From positions 1-9,206 of the forward strand of contig QIAI01000546.1 of assembly GCA_003224995.1 (NCBI GenBank): a stretch of 9,206 nt of DNA, read 5' to 3'. A model generated the notes under the pieces. That model did no database searches, was not told where the DNA came from, and worked only from the letters and a program-made list of their open reading frames with translations. Position 1 is the first letter of the stretch, and each line of letters opens with the position of its first letter. The position numbers and the translations under genes were made by a program. This DNA comes from Acidobacteriota bacterium (lineage in GTDB: Bacteria; Acidobacteriota; Terriglobia; Terriglobales; Acidobacteriaceae). Positions 1-5,814 of this stretch are shown here, one piece after another.

Positions 1-370
1 GCGCTTTGGAAGCCTCGCCTACGGCCGCCAGAGCCTTCTCCAACTGTTCCTGGATATCGATGTCCTTGAAAATGGTGAACTCGGCGCGGTTTTCGGTGCT
101 ATCGAATCCGCTGGAGCGTCCCGTGAGAATGACGATCGGAATATGAGCGGTTTCTGGCTTGTCCTTGAGGGCGCTGATCAGTTCACTGCCCCCCATGGCG
201 GGCATTTGCATATCGGTGATCATCAGGCCGGGCTGGACGCGCTTCATGATTTCCAAGGCCTCGAGGCCATTGGAGGCGGCTTCCACCACAAATCCACGGT
301 CTTCGAGAAAACGGCAGACCGTGTGGCGGATCACCATCGAATCATCGACTACCAGAGCCACAACCCGCAT
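1..370 (-). CDS. CheY-like response regulator receiver protein, 3' end cut by the window edge
   Basis: The minus strand from ATG at 370 reads into a receiver domain beginning MRVVALVVDDSMVIRH; 123 codons are visible before the window edge. The acidic pocket D9-D10, the phosphoacceptor D53 (in ITDMQMPAMGG), the conserved T83 (VILTGR) and the lysine K102 (IFKDIDI) are all present, so it should be phosphorylated by a histidine kinase. An in-frame TGA lies 12 nt upstream of the ATG and a GAGG ribosome site sits about 7 nt before it, which fixes this start. The visible part covers almost a whole receiver domain and shows no output domain, so it may be a stand-alone CheY/Spo0F-type protein; a further domain beyond position 1 cannot be excluded. 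It lies downstream of the small zinc-ribbon gene on the same strand, 161 bp apart. The cognate kinase is not visible. Confidence 0.9.
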   Translation of the reverse strand, partial: MRVVALVVDDSMVIRHTVCRFLEDRGFVVEAASNGLEALEIMKRVQPGLMITDMQMPAMGGSELISALKDKPETAHIPIVILTGRSSGFDSTENRAEFTIFKDIDIQEQLEKALAAVGEASKA

Positions 371-531
371 CCGGGCGCCTCAAGCAAAACAAGAATGTGC
401 GTCCCGCAATTAGACATTGGGTTTCCAGACAAGACAATAAACAAGCTTGCCGGACGGTTACCTTTGTCATGTTGTCGAGGCAAACGACTCCCGGGTAGGC
501 AACCTCGGGTGCTCCAGCGGGATTGGGGCGA

Positions 532-681
532 TCAGGCTTCGTCGGCTTGCGCGTTCTCTTCGATTGCCATGTCCTTGAATTCACTGGACTCAAAGACGTC
601 TCCGCATTCCAGACACTCGACGTACTCGGTGTCTTCATCGCGGCTGACAATCTGCACGCGCGGGTGCTTACACTGGTTCAT
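532..681 (-). CDS. small zinc-ribbon-like protein (49 aa), unknown function
   Basis: Read on the minus strand this is a 49-residue protein starting MNQCKHPRVQIVSRDEDTEY and ending in an acidic tail. Four possible metal ligands are visible: C4, H6 and the pair C23/C26 in VECLECGDVFE, the usual look of a tiny zinc ribbon (CxH...CxxC). No larger domain or membrane segment is seen. Support for a real gene is the ligand pattern, the acidic, gene-like composition and a near-consensus promoter about 100 bp upstream on the same strand (785-812). The ribosome site is weak (AGAG about 9 nt before ATG). It could bind nucleic acid or a protein partner; no specific function can be given. It is divergent from iscR and may be the first gene of a transcript that continues into the receiver gene. 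Confidence 0.7.
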   Translation of the reverse strand: MNQCKHPRVQIVSRDEDTEYVECLECGDVFESSEFKDMAIEENAQADEA

Positions 682-784
682 GATTGATCTCTGCTTGGAG
701 GCTGGCGACGGCGGTTGGCTTCATGACTCGGCTGGTGGATCCGTCGGGGACCCGGCGAAACCCTTATGGCCCGAAATTTTGGGT

Positions 785-812
785 ATTTTAGACCCACCCA
801 ACGGGATGTCAA
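785..812 (-). promoter_or_regulatory. sigma70-type promoter on the minus strand for the zinc-ribbon gene
   Basis: On the minus strand TTGACA (812-807) is followed after exactly 16 nt by TAAAAT (790-785), close to the housekeeping consensus. Transcription would start near 778, giving a leader of roughly 95 nt before the ATG at 681. The -10 element lies inside a 5-7-5 inverted repeat, TGGGT-N7-ACCCA (780-796), which could be an operator. This is a sequence match only. Confidence 0.55.
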
Positions 813-873
813 GTAGTCTTCAGTCATAGCAGGCGAGATTTTACGTTCCCGAAAATAACCTGCCTTCCGAAAT

Positions 874-892
874 TACGACTAAAATCGTCGTA
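874..892. promoter_or_regulatory. IscR/Rrf2-type operator 1 (upstream)
   Basis: A perfect palindrome, TACGAC-TAAAATC-GTCGTA, with 6-bp arms and a 7-bp spacer. Its core GACTAAAATCGTC differs at one position from the GACT-RWWWY-AGTC core of E. coli IscR type 1 sites, as I recall that consensus. It lies about 150 bp before iscR and shares the CGACT...GTCG framework with the site at 989-1003. The inferred ligand is IscR carrying its cluster. Confidence 0.55.
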
Positions 893-952
893 TTCTCTTA
901 ACCATCGCTACTTGCAATTCACCTTCTGATTTCCTTCATTCCCTGACCGGAG

Positions 953-982
953 TTGCGAAGCGCCACAATCTGGGTCTAAAAT
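953..982 (+). promoter_or_regulatory. putative iscR promoter
   Basis: TTGCGA (953-958) and TAAAAT (977-982) are separated by 18 nt, a plausible housekeeping promoter. The start site would fall near 989, at the beginning of operator 2, so bound repressor would cover the transcription start. The 13-mer around the -10 (TGGGTCTAAAATA, 971-983) recurs exactly, on the opposite strand, at 784-796. Confidence 0.45.
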
Positions 983-988
983 AAAAGG

Positions 989-1003
989 CGACTCAAAAGG
1001 TCG
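989..1003. promoter_or_regulatory. IscR/Rrf2-type operator 2
   Basis: CGAC-TCAAAAG-GTCG is a palindrome with 4-bp arms and a 7-bp spacer, the same architecture as operator 1. It sits at the predicted transcription start of iscR, a position suited to repression. It is separated from operator 3 by 10 bp, and the joining sequence makes a further inverted repeat, TCGGA-N6-TCCGA (1001-1016). Confidence 0.5.
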
Positions 1004-1010
1004 GAGTTTA

Positions 1011-1031
1011 ATCCGATCAAAAGAGTCGGAT
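1011..1031. promoter_or_regulatory. IscR/Rrf2-type operator 3, overlapping the iscR translation start region
   Basis: ATCCGA-N9-TCGGAT has 6-bp arms; its core CGATCAAAAGAGTCG (1014-1028) is a near copy of operator 2, sharing the CAAAAG centre. It ends 8 bp before the iscR ATG, where the ribosome binding site should be; no good purine-rich site is otherwise present, so the operator and the translation start region coincide. Confidence 0.45.
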
Positions 1032-1038
1032 TACCGGC

Positions 1039-1500
1039 ATGCTCAAGCTCACCAAGAAAGCCGATTACGGATTGATGGCGATGAAGCACTTGGCGGAGCA
1101 TGCCGATCAAGGCGCCTGTAGCGCGAAGGACGTGGCCGAATCGTATGGCATGCCTCCCGAGGTTTTAGCCAAGATCTTGCAGCGTCTGGCGAAGGCCGGG
1201 TTGCTGCATTCGCAGCACGGCATCAACGGCGGGTACACCTTGGCGCGGGGAGCAGCCGAGATTTCCGCCTACGAAGTGATTCGGGCGATCGACGGGCCGC
1301 TTTTCATCACTTCCTGCATTACGGTGCGGGGCGAATGTGATCAGACCGAGCGTTGCACCATCCGCGAGCCGCTGCGCAAGGTGAACCAGAGCATCGAAGA
1401 CGTGCTCAAGAACATCAAGATTGCAGAGATGACGGAGTCGGGCGAGACCACAGGCAGCGAGGCCAGGAAGACGCTGGCGGAACTGGTGACCCTGAGCTGA
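1039..1500 (+). CDS. iscR: IscR, Rrf2-family Fe-S cluster-sensing transcription regulator
   Basis: 153 residues, normal for the family. The N-terminal winged helix-turn-helix is typical of Rrf2 (MLKLTKKADYGLMAMKHLAE; then PPEVLAKILQRLAKAGL and the wing HGINGGYTLAR, about residues 39-70). Three cysteines, C93, C100 and C106, lie in the cluster-binding loop with spacing C-X6-C-X5-C, against C-X5-C-X5-C in E. coli IscR. The fourth E. coli ligand, a histidine three residues after the last cysteine, is R109 here, so the fourth ligand is unknown. Being first in the isc operon with three palindromes upstream, it is expected to repress iscRSUA when carrying a [2Fe-2S] cluster and to relieve repression under iron or oxidative stress. 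The reading frame is intact. A less specific Rrf2 regulator is possible, but context makes IscR by far the best call. Confidence 0.92.
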   Translation: MLKLTKKADYGLMAMKHLAEHADQGACSAKDVAESYGMPPEVLAKILQRLAKAGLLHSQHGINGGYTLARGAAEISAYEVIRAIDGPLFITSCITVRGECDQTERCTIREPLRKVNQSIEDVLKNIKIAEMTESGETTGSEARKTLAELVTLS

Positions 1501-1550
1501 AGACCAGTTTTTGAGAACCAGGATTCGAGAACAAGGTAGGAGAACGCAAC

Positions 1551-2784
1551 ATGAGTACCACCGATTTGAAGACCGCGACCCAGGAGCAGCGCACTCCAGC
1601 TCCCGACGGCATCAAGCTGCCCATCTACATGGACAACCATGCCACCACCCCCATGGATCCGCGTGTGCTCGAGGCCATGCTGCCCTACTTCATGGAGAAA
1701 TTCGGCAACGCTGCCAGCCGGAACCATCCTTTTGGGTGGAGCGCCGAGGCAGCCGTGGAGCAGGCTCGTGAGCAGATTGCGAAGCTGATCGGTGCGACTG
1801 CAAAAGAGATCATCTTCACCTCCGGCGCCACCGAGAGCGACAACCTCGCCATCAAGGGTGTGGCCGAGATGTACCGCGAGAAGGGCAACCACATCATCAC
1901 CGCCGTTACCGAGCACAAGGCGGTGCTCGACACCTGTAAGCGCCTGGAGAAAAACGGCTATCGGGTCACCTATTTGCCGGTGCAGAAAGATGGTCTCGTC
2001 GATCTGGAAGACCTGAAGCGGGCGATCGATGACAAAACCATCCTGGTCACGATCATGGCCGCGAATAACGAGATTGGCATCCTGCAGCCCTGGCGCGAGA
2101 TTGGCAAAATTTGCCGCGAGAAGGGCGTGCTCTTCCATACCGACGGGGTGCAGGCGGTGGGCAAGGTTCCGATCGATGTGAACAAGGACAACATCGACCT
2201 GATGTCGATCACCGCGCACAAGATTTATGGTCCGAAAGGTGTGGGCGCGTTGTATGTGCGCCGTAAGAATCCTCGCGTGCAGATTTCCGCCATCATTGAC
2301 GGCGGCGGTCACGAGCGCGGCATGCGCTCCGGCACGCTGAACGTCCCCGGCATCGTGGGCCTCGGCAAAGCCTGCGCTCTGGCGAAAGAAGAAATGTCGC
2401 AGGAAGGTCATGGGACGGTTGGACGAGGTCTACATTAACGGCTCCATGGAGCATCGCCTGCCCGGCAACCTGAACATCAGCTTTGCCTACGTGGAAGGCG
2501 AGTCGTTACTGATGGGCATCAATGACGTGGCGGTCTCGAGCGGATCGGCATGCACCTCGGCGACGCTTGAGCCATCTTATGTCTTGAAGGCTCTGGGCAC
2601 GGGTGACGATCTGGCGCACAGTTCCATCCGCTTCGGCATCGGCCGCTTCAATACTGAAGCCGAGGTCGACTACGTGGCGGACCGAGTCTGTGAGACGGTG
2701 GAACGCCTGCGTGAACTTTCTCCGCTGTACGAAATGGCGAAGGAAGGCGTCAATCTGAAAGATGTGAAATGGGCTGGAGAGTAG
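1551..2784 (+). pseudogene. iscS: iscS cysteine desulfurase, disrupted by an out-of-frame internal deletion
   Basis: IscS is a PLP enzyme that converts L-cysteine to alanine and hands sulfane sulfur to IscU. The start at 1551 has AGGAG at 1538-1542. The first frame (1551-2438, 295 aa) holds the whole PLP core: MDNHATTPMDP, FTSGATESDNLAIKG, H122 in TEHKAVLDTC, D198 in HTDGVQAVGK, the PLP lysine K224 in SITAHKIYGPKG, and GGGHERGMRSGTL. After AKEEMSQEG the frame runs into unrelated residues and stops. Homology resumes in another frame at about 2413 (RLDEVYINGSMEHR) and continues through the catalytic cysteine loop SSGSACTSATLEPSY to 2784. Compared with E. coli IscS, about 38 nt (12-13 residues of a surface helix) are missing at about 2409-2412. 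An ATG at 2410 with AGGAAGG just before it could start the second piece (124 aa), but that piece has the active cysteine without the PLP lysine. All other residues look conserved, so the lesion is recent or technical. Confidence 0.88.
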
Positions 2785-2790
2785 GGAAAA

Positions 2791-2942
2791 CAAGTTTCAA
2801 AGTAACCCGAAACCGAGCGCGAAACTTTGAATGATGAGACTTGATTTCGACTTTGAAACTGGAAACTTTAAACTTTGAAACTTTCTGGGTTTTGACTTTG
2901 AAACCTTGAAACCTTGAAACTTTGAAACTTGATCTTGAAACG
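2791..2942. repeat. degenerate 7-8 bp repeat tract between iscS and iscU
   Basis: The iscS-iscU spacer is filled with variants of a 7-8 bp word (CTTTGAAA, CCTTGAAA, ACTTTAA). From 2851 it starts as heptads (CTTTGAA, ACTGGAA, ACTTTAA) and from about 2893 becomes octads (ACCTTGAA twice, ACTTTGAA). The left end, CAAGTTTCAAAG (2791-2802), is the exact reverse complement of CTTTGAAACTTG at 2920-2931, so the transcript could fold end to end. The tract stops just before the iscU ribosome site. No protein is encoded. Confidence 0.8.
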
Positions 2943-2955
2943 TAAGGAGTTTTTC

Positions 2956-3387
2956 ATGGCTTATAGCGATAAAGTTCTCGATCACTATTCCAATCCGCGC
3001 AACGTCGGCTCGATGGACAAGAACAGCCAGGAAGTCGGCACCGGATTGGTGGGCGCTCCGGAATGCGGCGACGTGATGAAGCTGCAGATCAAGGTGAACC
3101 CGGACACCCAGATCATTGAAGACGCGAAGTTCAAGACCTTCGGCTGCGGTTCGGCCATTGCGTCCTCTTCGCTCGCGACCGAGTGGGTGAAAGGCAAGAC
3201 GGTCGAAGAAGCCCTCCAGATCAAGAACACCGAGATCGTGAAGGAACTGGCGCTTCCTCCGGTGAAGATTCACTGCTCGGTGCTGGCGGAAGACGCCATC
3301 CGGGCAGCGATTCACGACTGGAAGAAGAAGAACGGGTCGACCGACGCGAATGCGCCGGTACCGGCCAGCAGCCAGGCGAGCCACTAA
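2956..3387 (+). CDS. iscU: IscU, Fe-S cluster assembly scaffold
   Basis: IscU receives sulfur from IscS and iron, builds a [2Fe-2S] cluster, and passes it on with help from HscB/HscA. The 143-residue protein begins MAYSDKVLDHYSNPRNVGSM and keeps every key residue: C37 and D39 (PECGDV), C64 (FGCGSAIASSSL), H106-C107 (KIHCSVLAEDAI) and the chaperone-recognition motif LPPVK at 100-104. The start at 2956 is chosen because AAGGAG lies 6 nt upstream (2944-2949) and the canonical MAYS start falls there; an upstream in-frame start at 2929 would lie in the repeat tract. After residue 126 there is a Ser/Ala/Pro-rich tail of about 17 residues beyond the E. coli length, probably disordered. The frame is intact, unlike the genes on either side of the core. 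Confidence 0.96.
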   Translation: MAYSDKVLDHYSNPRNVGSMDKNSQEVGTGLVGAPECGDVMKLQIKVNPDTQIIEDAKFKTFGCGSAIASSSLATEWVKGKTVEEALQIKNTEIVKELALPPVKIHCSVLAEDAIRAAIHDWKKKNGSTDANAPVPASSQASH

Positions 3388-3451
3388 AGCAGCGCCGGGG
3401 TCGCGCCACTCGCCGGGCGAAAATTCCGGCGGGCTGCGACGAGTAAAGGTG

Positions 3452-3466
3452 TGGTCAAAGTGACCA
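3452..3466. promoter_or_regulatory. perfect short palindrome just upstream of the iscA ATG
   Basis: TGGTC-AAAGT-GACCA has 5-bp perfect arms and a 5-bp centre, ending 2 nt before the ATG at 3469. In RNA it is a small hairpin that would overlap the ribosome site; in DNA it has the size of an operator core. The role is unknown. Confidence 0.3.
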
Positions 3467-3468
3467 TC

Positions 3469-3855
3469 ATGGCAGAAGAAACGACCAAGACGATTGCGGC
3501 TCCCGCTGCTTCGGCGCCCGTTAAGGGCATCCAGGTGACGGACAAAGCCATCGCGAGGATCCGCAGCGCCATGGCGAAGGAAGGCATTTCGCCCGCGGAG
3601 GGCGGCTTGCGTCTTGGCGTCCAGGGCGGCGGGTGTTCCGGATTGAGCTACAACATCCGGTTCGACACTCAGCCGCGGGAGCGCGACCGCATTTTCCAGT
3701 TCGACGATGTGCGCGTGTTCGTTGATCCGAAGTCGTTTATCTACCTGCATGGCATGATTCTGGATTACCAGGAAACGCTGATCCAGCAAGGCTTCGTTTT
3801 CGTGAATCCGAATTCGACGAAGTCGTGCGGCTGCGGCAGTTCGTTTACGGCGTGA
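3469..3855 (+). CDS. iscA: IscA, A-type Fe-S carrier protein
   Basis: A-type carrier of the HesB/IscA family that delivers clusters, especially [4Fe-4S], to apoproteins. From the ATG at 3469 the protein has 128 residues. The three metal-binding cysteines are present: C56 in GGGCSGLSY and C120/C122 in KSCGCGSSF at the C-terminus. The domain occupies about residues 20-128 (GIQVTDKAIARIRSAM to the end), preceded by an Ala/Thr/Pro-rich leader of about 18 residues. A GTG at 3451 in the same frame is an alternative start, but the AAAGG before it is only 1 nt away; neither start has an ideal ribosome site. It follows iscU by 81 bp. ErpA or SufA cannot be told apart by sequence alone, but position in the isc operon favours IscA. 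The frame is intact. Confidence 0.93.
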   Translation: MAEETTKTIAAPAASAPVKGIQVTDKAIARIRSAMAKEGISPAEGGLRLGVQGGGCSGLSYNIRFDTQPRERDRIFQFDDVRVFVDPKSFIYLHGMILDYQETLIQQGFVFVNPNSTKSCGCGSSFTA

Positions 3856-3943
3856 AGTCCGCGCGGGCACTCTGCTCGCGAGCGTTTGGGAGGGAAACCC
3901 CAGGGTTCTTGCACCACGGCGCCACTTTGCTCGCACCGGGCGA

Positions 3944-4669
3944 ATGAATTTCGGCGGCGCGGCAGTGAGGCTCCGTGGTGAATCTGTCTATGACAAATCC
4001 CGAGACCAAGTCGAGCTCATCGCTAGCGCCTGCGGCAAGGTGCAGCCTCCCGTGCCGGTGGACTACTTCAGCTTCTTCGGGCTTCCGCGAAAGCTCACCG
4101 TGGATGTCGCCGGGCTCGAGCAGGAGTTTTATCAACTCAGCCGCAAGCTGCATCCGGATTTGTATTCCGGCGCCGAAAAACGCGAGCAGGAATGGAGCCT
4201 GGAGCAAAGTTCGCAGCTCAACGACGCTTACCGGACACTGAAAGATCCGATCAAGCGGACGGAATACCTGCTGCGCCTCGAAGGCGTGGAACTGGAAGAG
4301 CAGTCGAAGAGCGCGACCGAAGAGGCGCGGGCCAGCGGCAAGGTGAAATAACAGTTAGTTCCTCCCGATTTGTTGGAGGAAGTCTTCGACCTCAACATGC
4401 AGCTTGAAGAATTGCGTATGCAAAAGAAGATGGGCGAAGACGATCCCGCGCTCGTCGAAGAAATCGGCCGGCAAAAGCTGGAGCTCGAACAGAAGCACGA
4501 AGGCTTGCTCGGCGAGTTGAAAGGCGAGTGGAGCAACTGGGATAGCGCGGTAGACAGCGGCACTGAGACAGACCGCCTGAAAATTCGCAACAAGATGGTC
4601 GACGTGCTCAACCGCCGCTCCTACTTGAGAAACCTGGTCCGGGATGTCAACGAGGTACTGGAAAGTTAG
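3944..4669 (+). pseudogene. hscB: hscB J-domain co-chaperone, interrupted by an in-frame stop; 5' end uncertain
   Basis: HscB is the J-protein that brings IscU to HscA and stimulates its ATPase. The J domain is clear: VDYFSFFGLPRKLTVDV, then the HPD motif in QLSRKLHPDLYS (residues 70-72 if started at 3944) and LNDAYRTLKDPIKRTEYLL. The frame stops at TAA 4349-4351 after ARASGKVK, yet the same frame continues directly as QLVPPDLLEEVFDLNMQLEE through the C-terminal IscU-binding helices to the stop at 4667-4669. One base change from AAA or CAA would explain it. Upstream of ACGKVQPP the frame gives an unconvincing leader from ATG 3944; another frame offers MTNPETKSSSS from ATG 3990, so a second small indel near 4025-4035 is likely, perhaps inside a CxxCG knuckle like that of eukaryotic HSC20. 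The C-terminal piece alone could start at TTG 4370 but lacks the J domain. Confidence 0.85.
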
Positions 4670-4675
4670 GTACTT

Positions 4676-5809
4676 ATGCGCTTGAACGAATACATCACGC
4701 TGGGGCGCTCAGGATTGCGGGTCAGCCCGCTCTGCCTTGGCACCATGACCTTCGGCACCGAATGGGGCTGGGGTTCGGAAGAGAATGTTTCCCGATCGGT
4801 CTTTGACGGCTACCTCGAGGCCGGCGGCAACTTCGTGGACACCGCCGACGCGTACACCGGGGGCAAGAGCGAAGAACTTGTCGGAAAGTTTATTGCTGAT
4901 CGCAGCCTGCGCGACCGGGTGGTGCTGGCGACGAAGTTCACGTTCAACACCGATCCAGGCAATCCCAACGGCGGGGGCAACGGCCGCAAGCACATTTATC
5001 GCGCTCTCGAGGGTTCGCTCCGGCGTCTGCGCACCGATTACATCGACCTCTACTGGCTGCACGCGTGGGACACGGTGACCCCGGTCGAAGAGGTAGTCGC
5101 GACTTTGAGCGACCTGGTGCGCGCAGGAAAGATCCGGCATTACGGGTTCTCCGACACGCCAGCCTGGTACGTGGCTCGCGCTTATACGTTGGCCGAAAAA
5201 GATGGCAAAGATCGTCCCATCGCCCTGCAACTGGAGTACTCGCTGGTGGAACGAAACATCGAGCGCGAGCACCTCCCGCTCGCGCAGGAACTCGGCCTGG
5301 GCATTTGCCCGTGGAGCCCGCTCGCCAGCGGATTTCTTACCGGCAAGTACAAGCGCCAGGGCGAAGAAGGCTCGGGCGATGGACGCCTGGAAAAAACAAA
5401 AGACTCGGGCAATCCGACGCTGCTGCGGTTCAATCCGCAGAATTGGAAAGTGCTTGACGTACTTCTCGAAGTCGCCAAGGAAATGGGACGTCCGCCCGCG
5501 CTGGTAGCGCTCAATTGGGTCGCCACTCAGCCCGGCGTGACTTCGACGATCATTGGCGCCAGCAAGCTGGCTCAACTCAAGGACAACCTCAGCTCGATTG
5601 AGTTCACCATTCCCGCCGAGCTCCGCCGGCGTCTCGACGAGGTGAGTGCCCCGGCGTCGATCCATCCCTATATGTTCTTTGAGTCTTTCATTCAGGGCAT
5701 GATCAGCGGAGGGACTGCCATTGACGCCTGGAAGCCGGTGCGCCTGTATCGGTCGACCCAAACCGCCGAATCACAGCCGACTGAGACAGCGGAACGGAAG
5801 GCCAGTTAG
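4676..5809 (+). CDS. aldo/keto reductase inserted in the isc operon
   Basis: A 377-residue NADPH-dependent aldo/keto reductase of the Tas/YajO-like type. It would reduce aldehydes or ketones in the cytoplasm; the natural substrate cannot be read from sequence. The catalytic tetrad is complete: D55 and Y60 (NFVDTADAY), K87 (VLATKF) and H129 (DLYWLHAWD). The C-terminal nucleotide-binding segment STIIGASKLAQLKDNL (about 290-306) is typical. The frame is intact along its whole length. It begins 6 nt after hscB and ends 5 nt before the hscA ATG, so it is almost certainly co-transcribed with the isc genes; this is not part of the classic E. coli isc operon. The last 20 or so residues are a polar tail. 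The ribosome site is weak, consistent with translational coupling to hscB. Confidence 0.95.
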   Translation: MRLNEYITLGRSGLRVSPLCLGTMTFGTEWGWGSEENVSRSVFDGYLEAGGNFVDTADAYTGGKSEELVGKFIADRSLRDRVVLATKFTFNTDPGNPNGGGNGRKHIYRALEGSLRRLRTDYIDLYWLHAWDTVTPVEEVVATLSDLVRAGKIRHYGFSDTPAWYVARAYTLAEKDGKDRPIALQLEYSLVERNIEREHLPLAQELGLGICPWSPLASGFLTGKYKRQGEEGSGDGRLEKTKDSGNPTLLRFNPQNWKVLDVLLEVAKEMGRPPALVALNWVATQPGVTSTIIGASKLAQLKDNLSSIEFTIPAELRRRLDEVSAPASIHPYMFFESFIQGMISGGTAIDAWKPVRLYRSTQTAESQPTETAERKAS

Positions 5810-5814
5810 TCCCA

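Noticed and set aside
490..509. Terminator downstream of the zinc-ribbon gene (CCCGGGT with ACCTCGGG)
   Set aside because: The stem has a bulge and no T-tract follows in the minus direction; too weak to call.
143..829. Plus-strand open frame of 228 codons across the receiver and zinc-ribbon genes
   Set aside because: The minus strand carries a clear receiver domain and zinc ribbon in this stretch; the plus frame has no domain and runs over the minus-strand promoter.
1341..2411. Minus-strand open frame of 356 codons opposite iscR and iscS
   Set aside because: The sense strand encodes conserved IscR and IscS; the antisense product has no motif.
2797..3936. Long minus-strand open frame of 379 codons opposite iscU and iscA
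   Set aside because: It is the antisense shadow of two clearly conserved genes, rich in Arg/His, with no recognisable domain; its tail runs through the repeat tract.
4709..5761. Minus-strand open frame of 350 codons opposite the aldo/keto reductase
   Set aside because: It mirrors the reductase codons and resembles no family; high G+C makes such antisense frames common.
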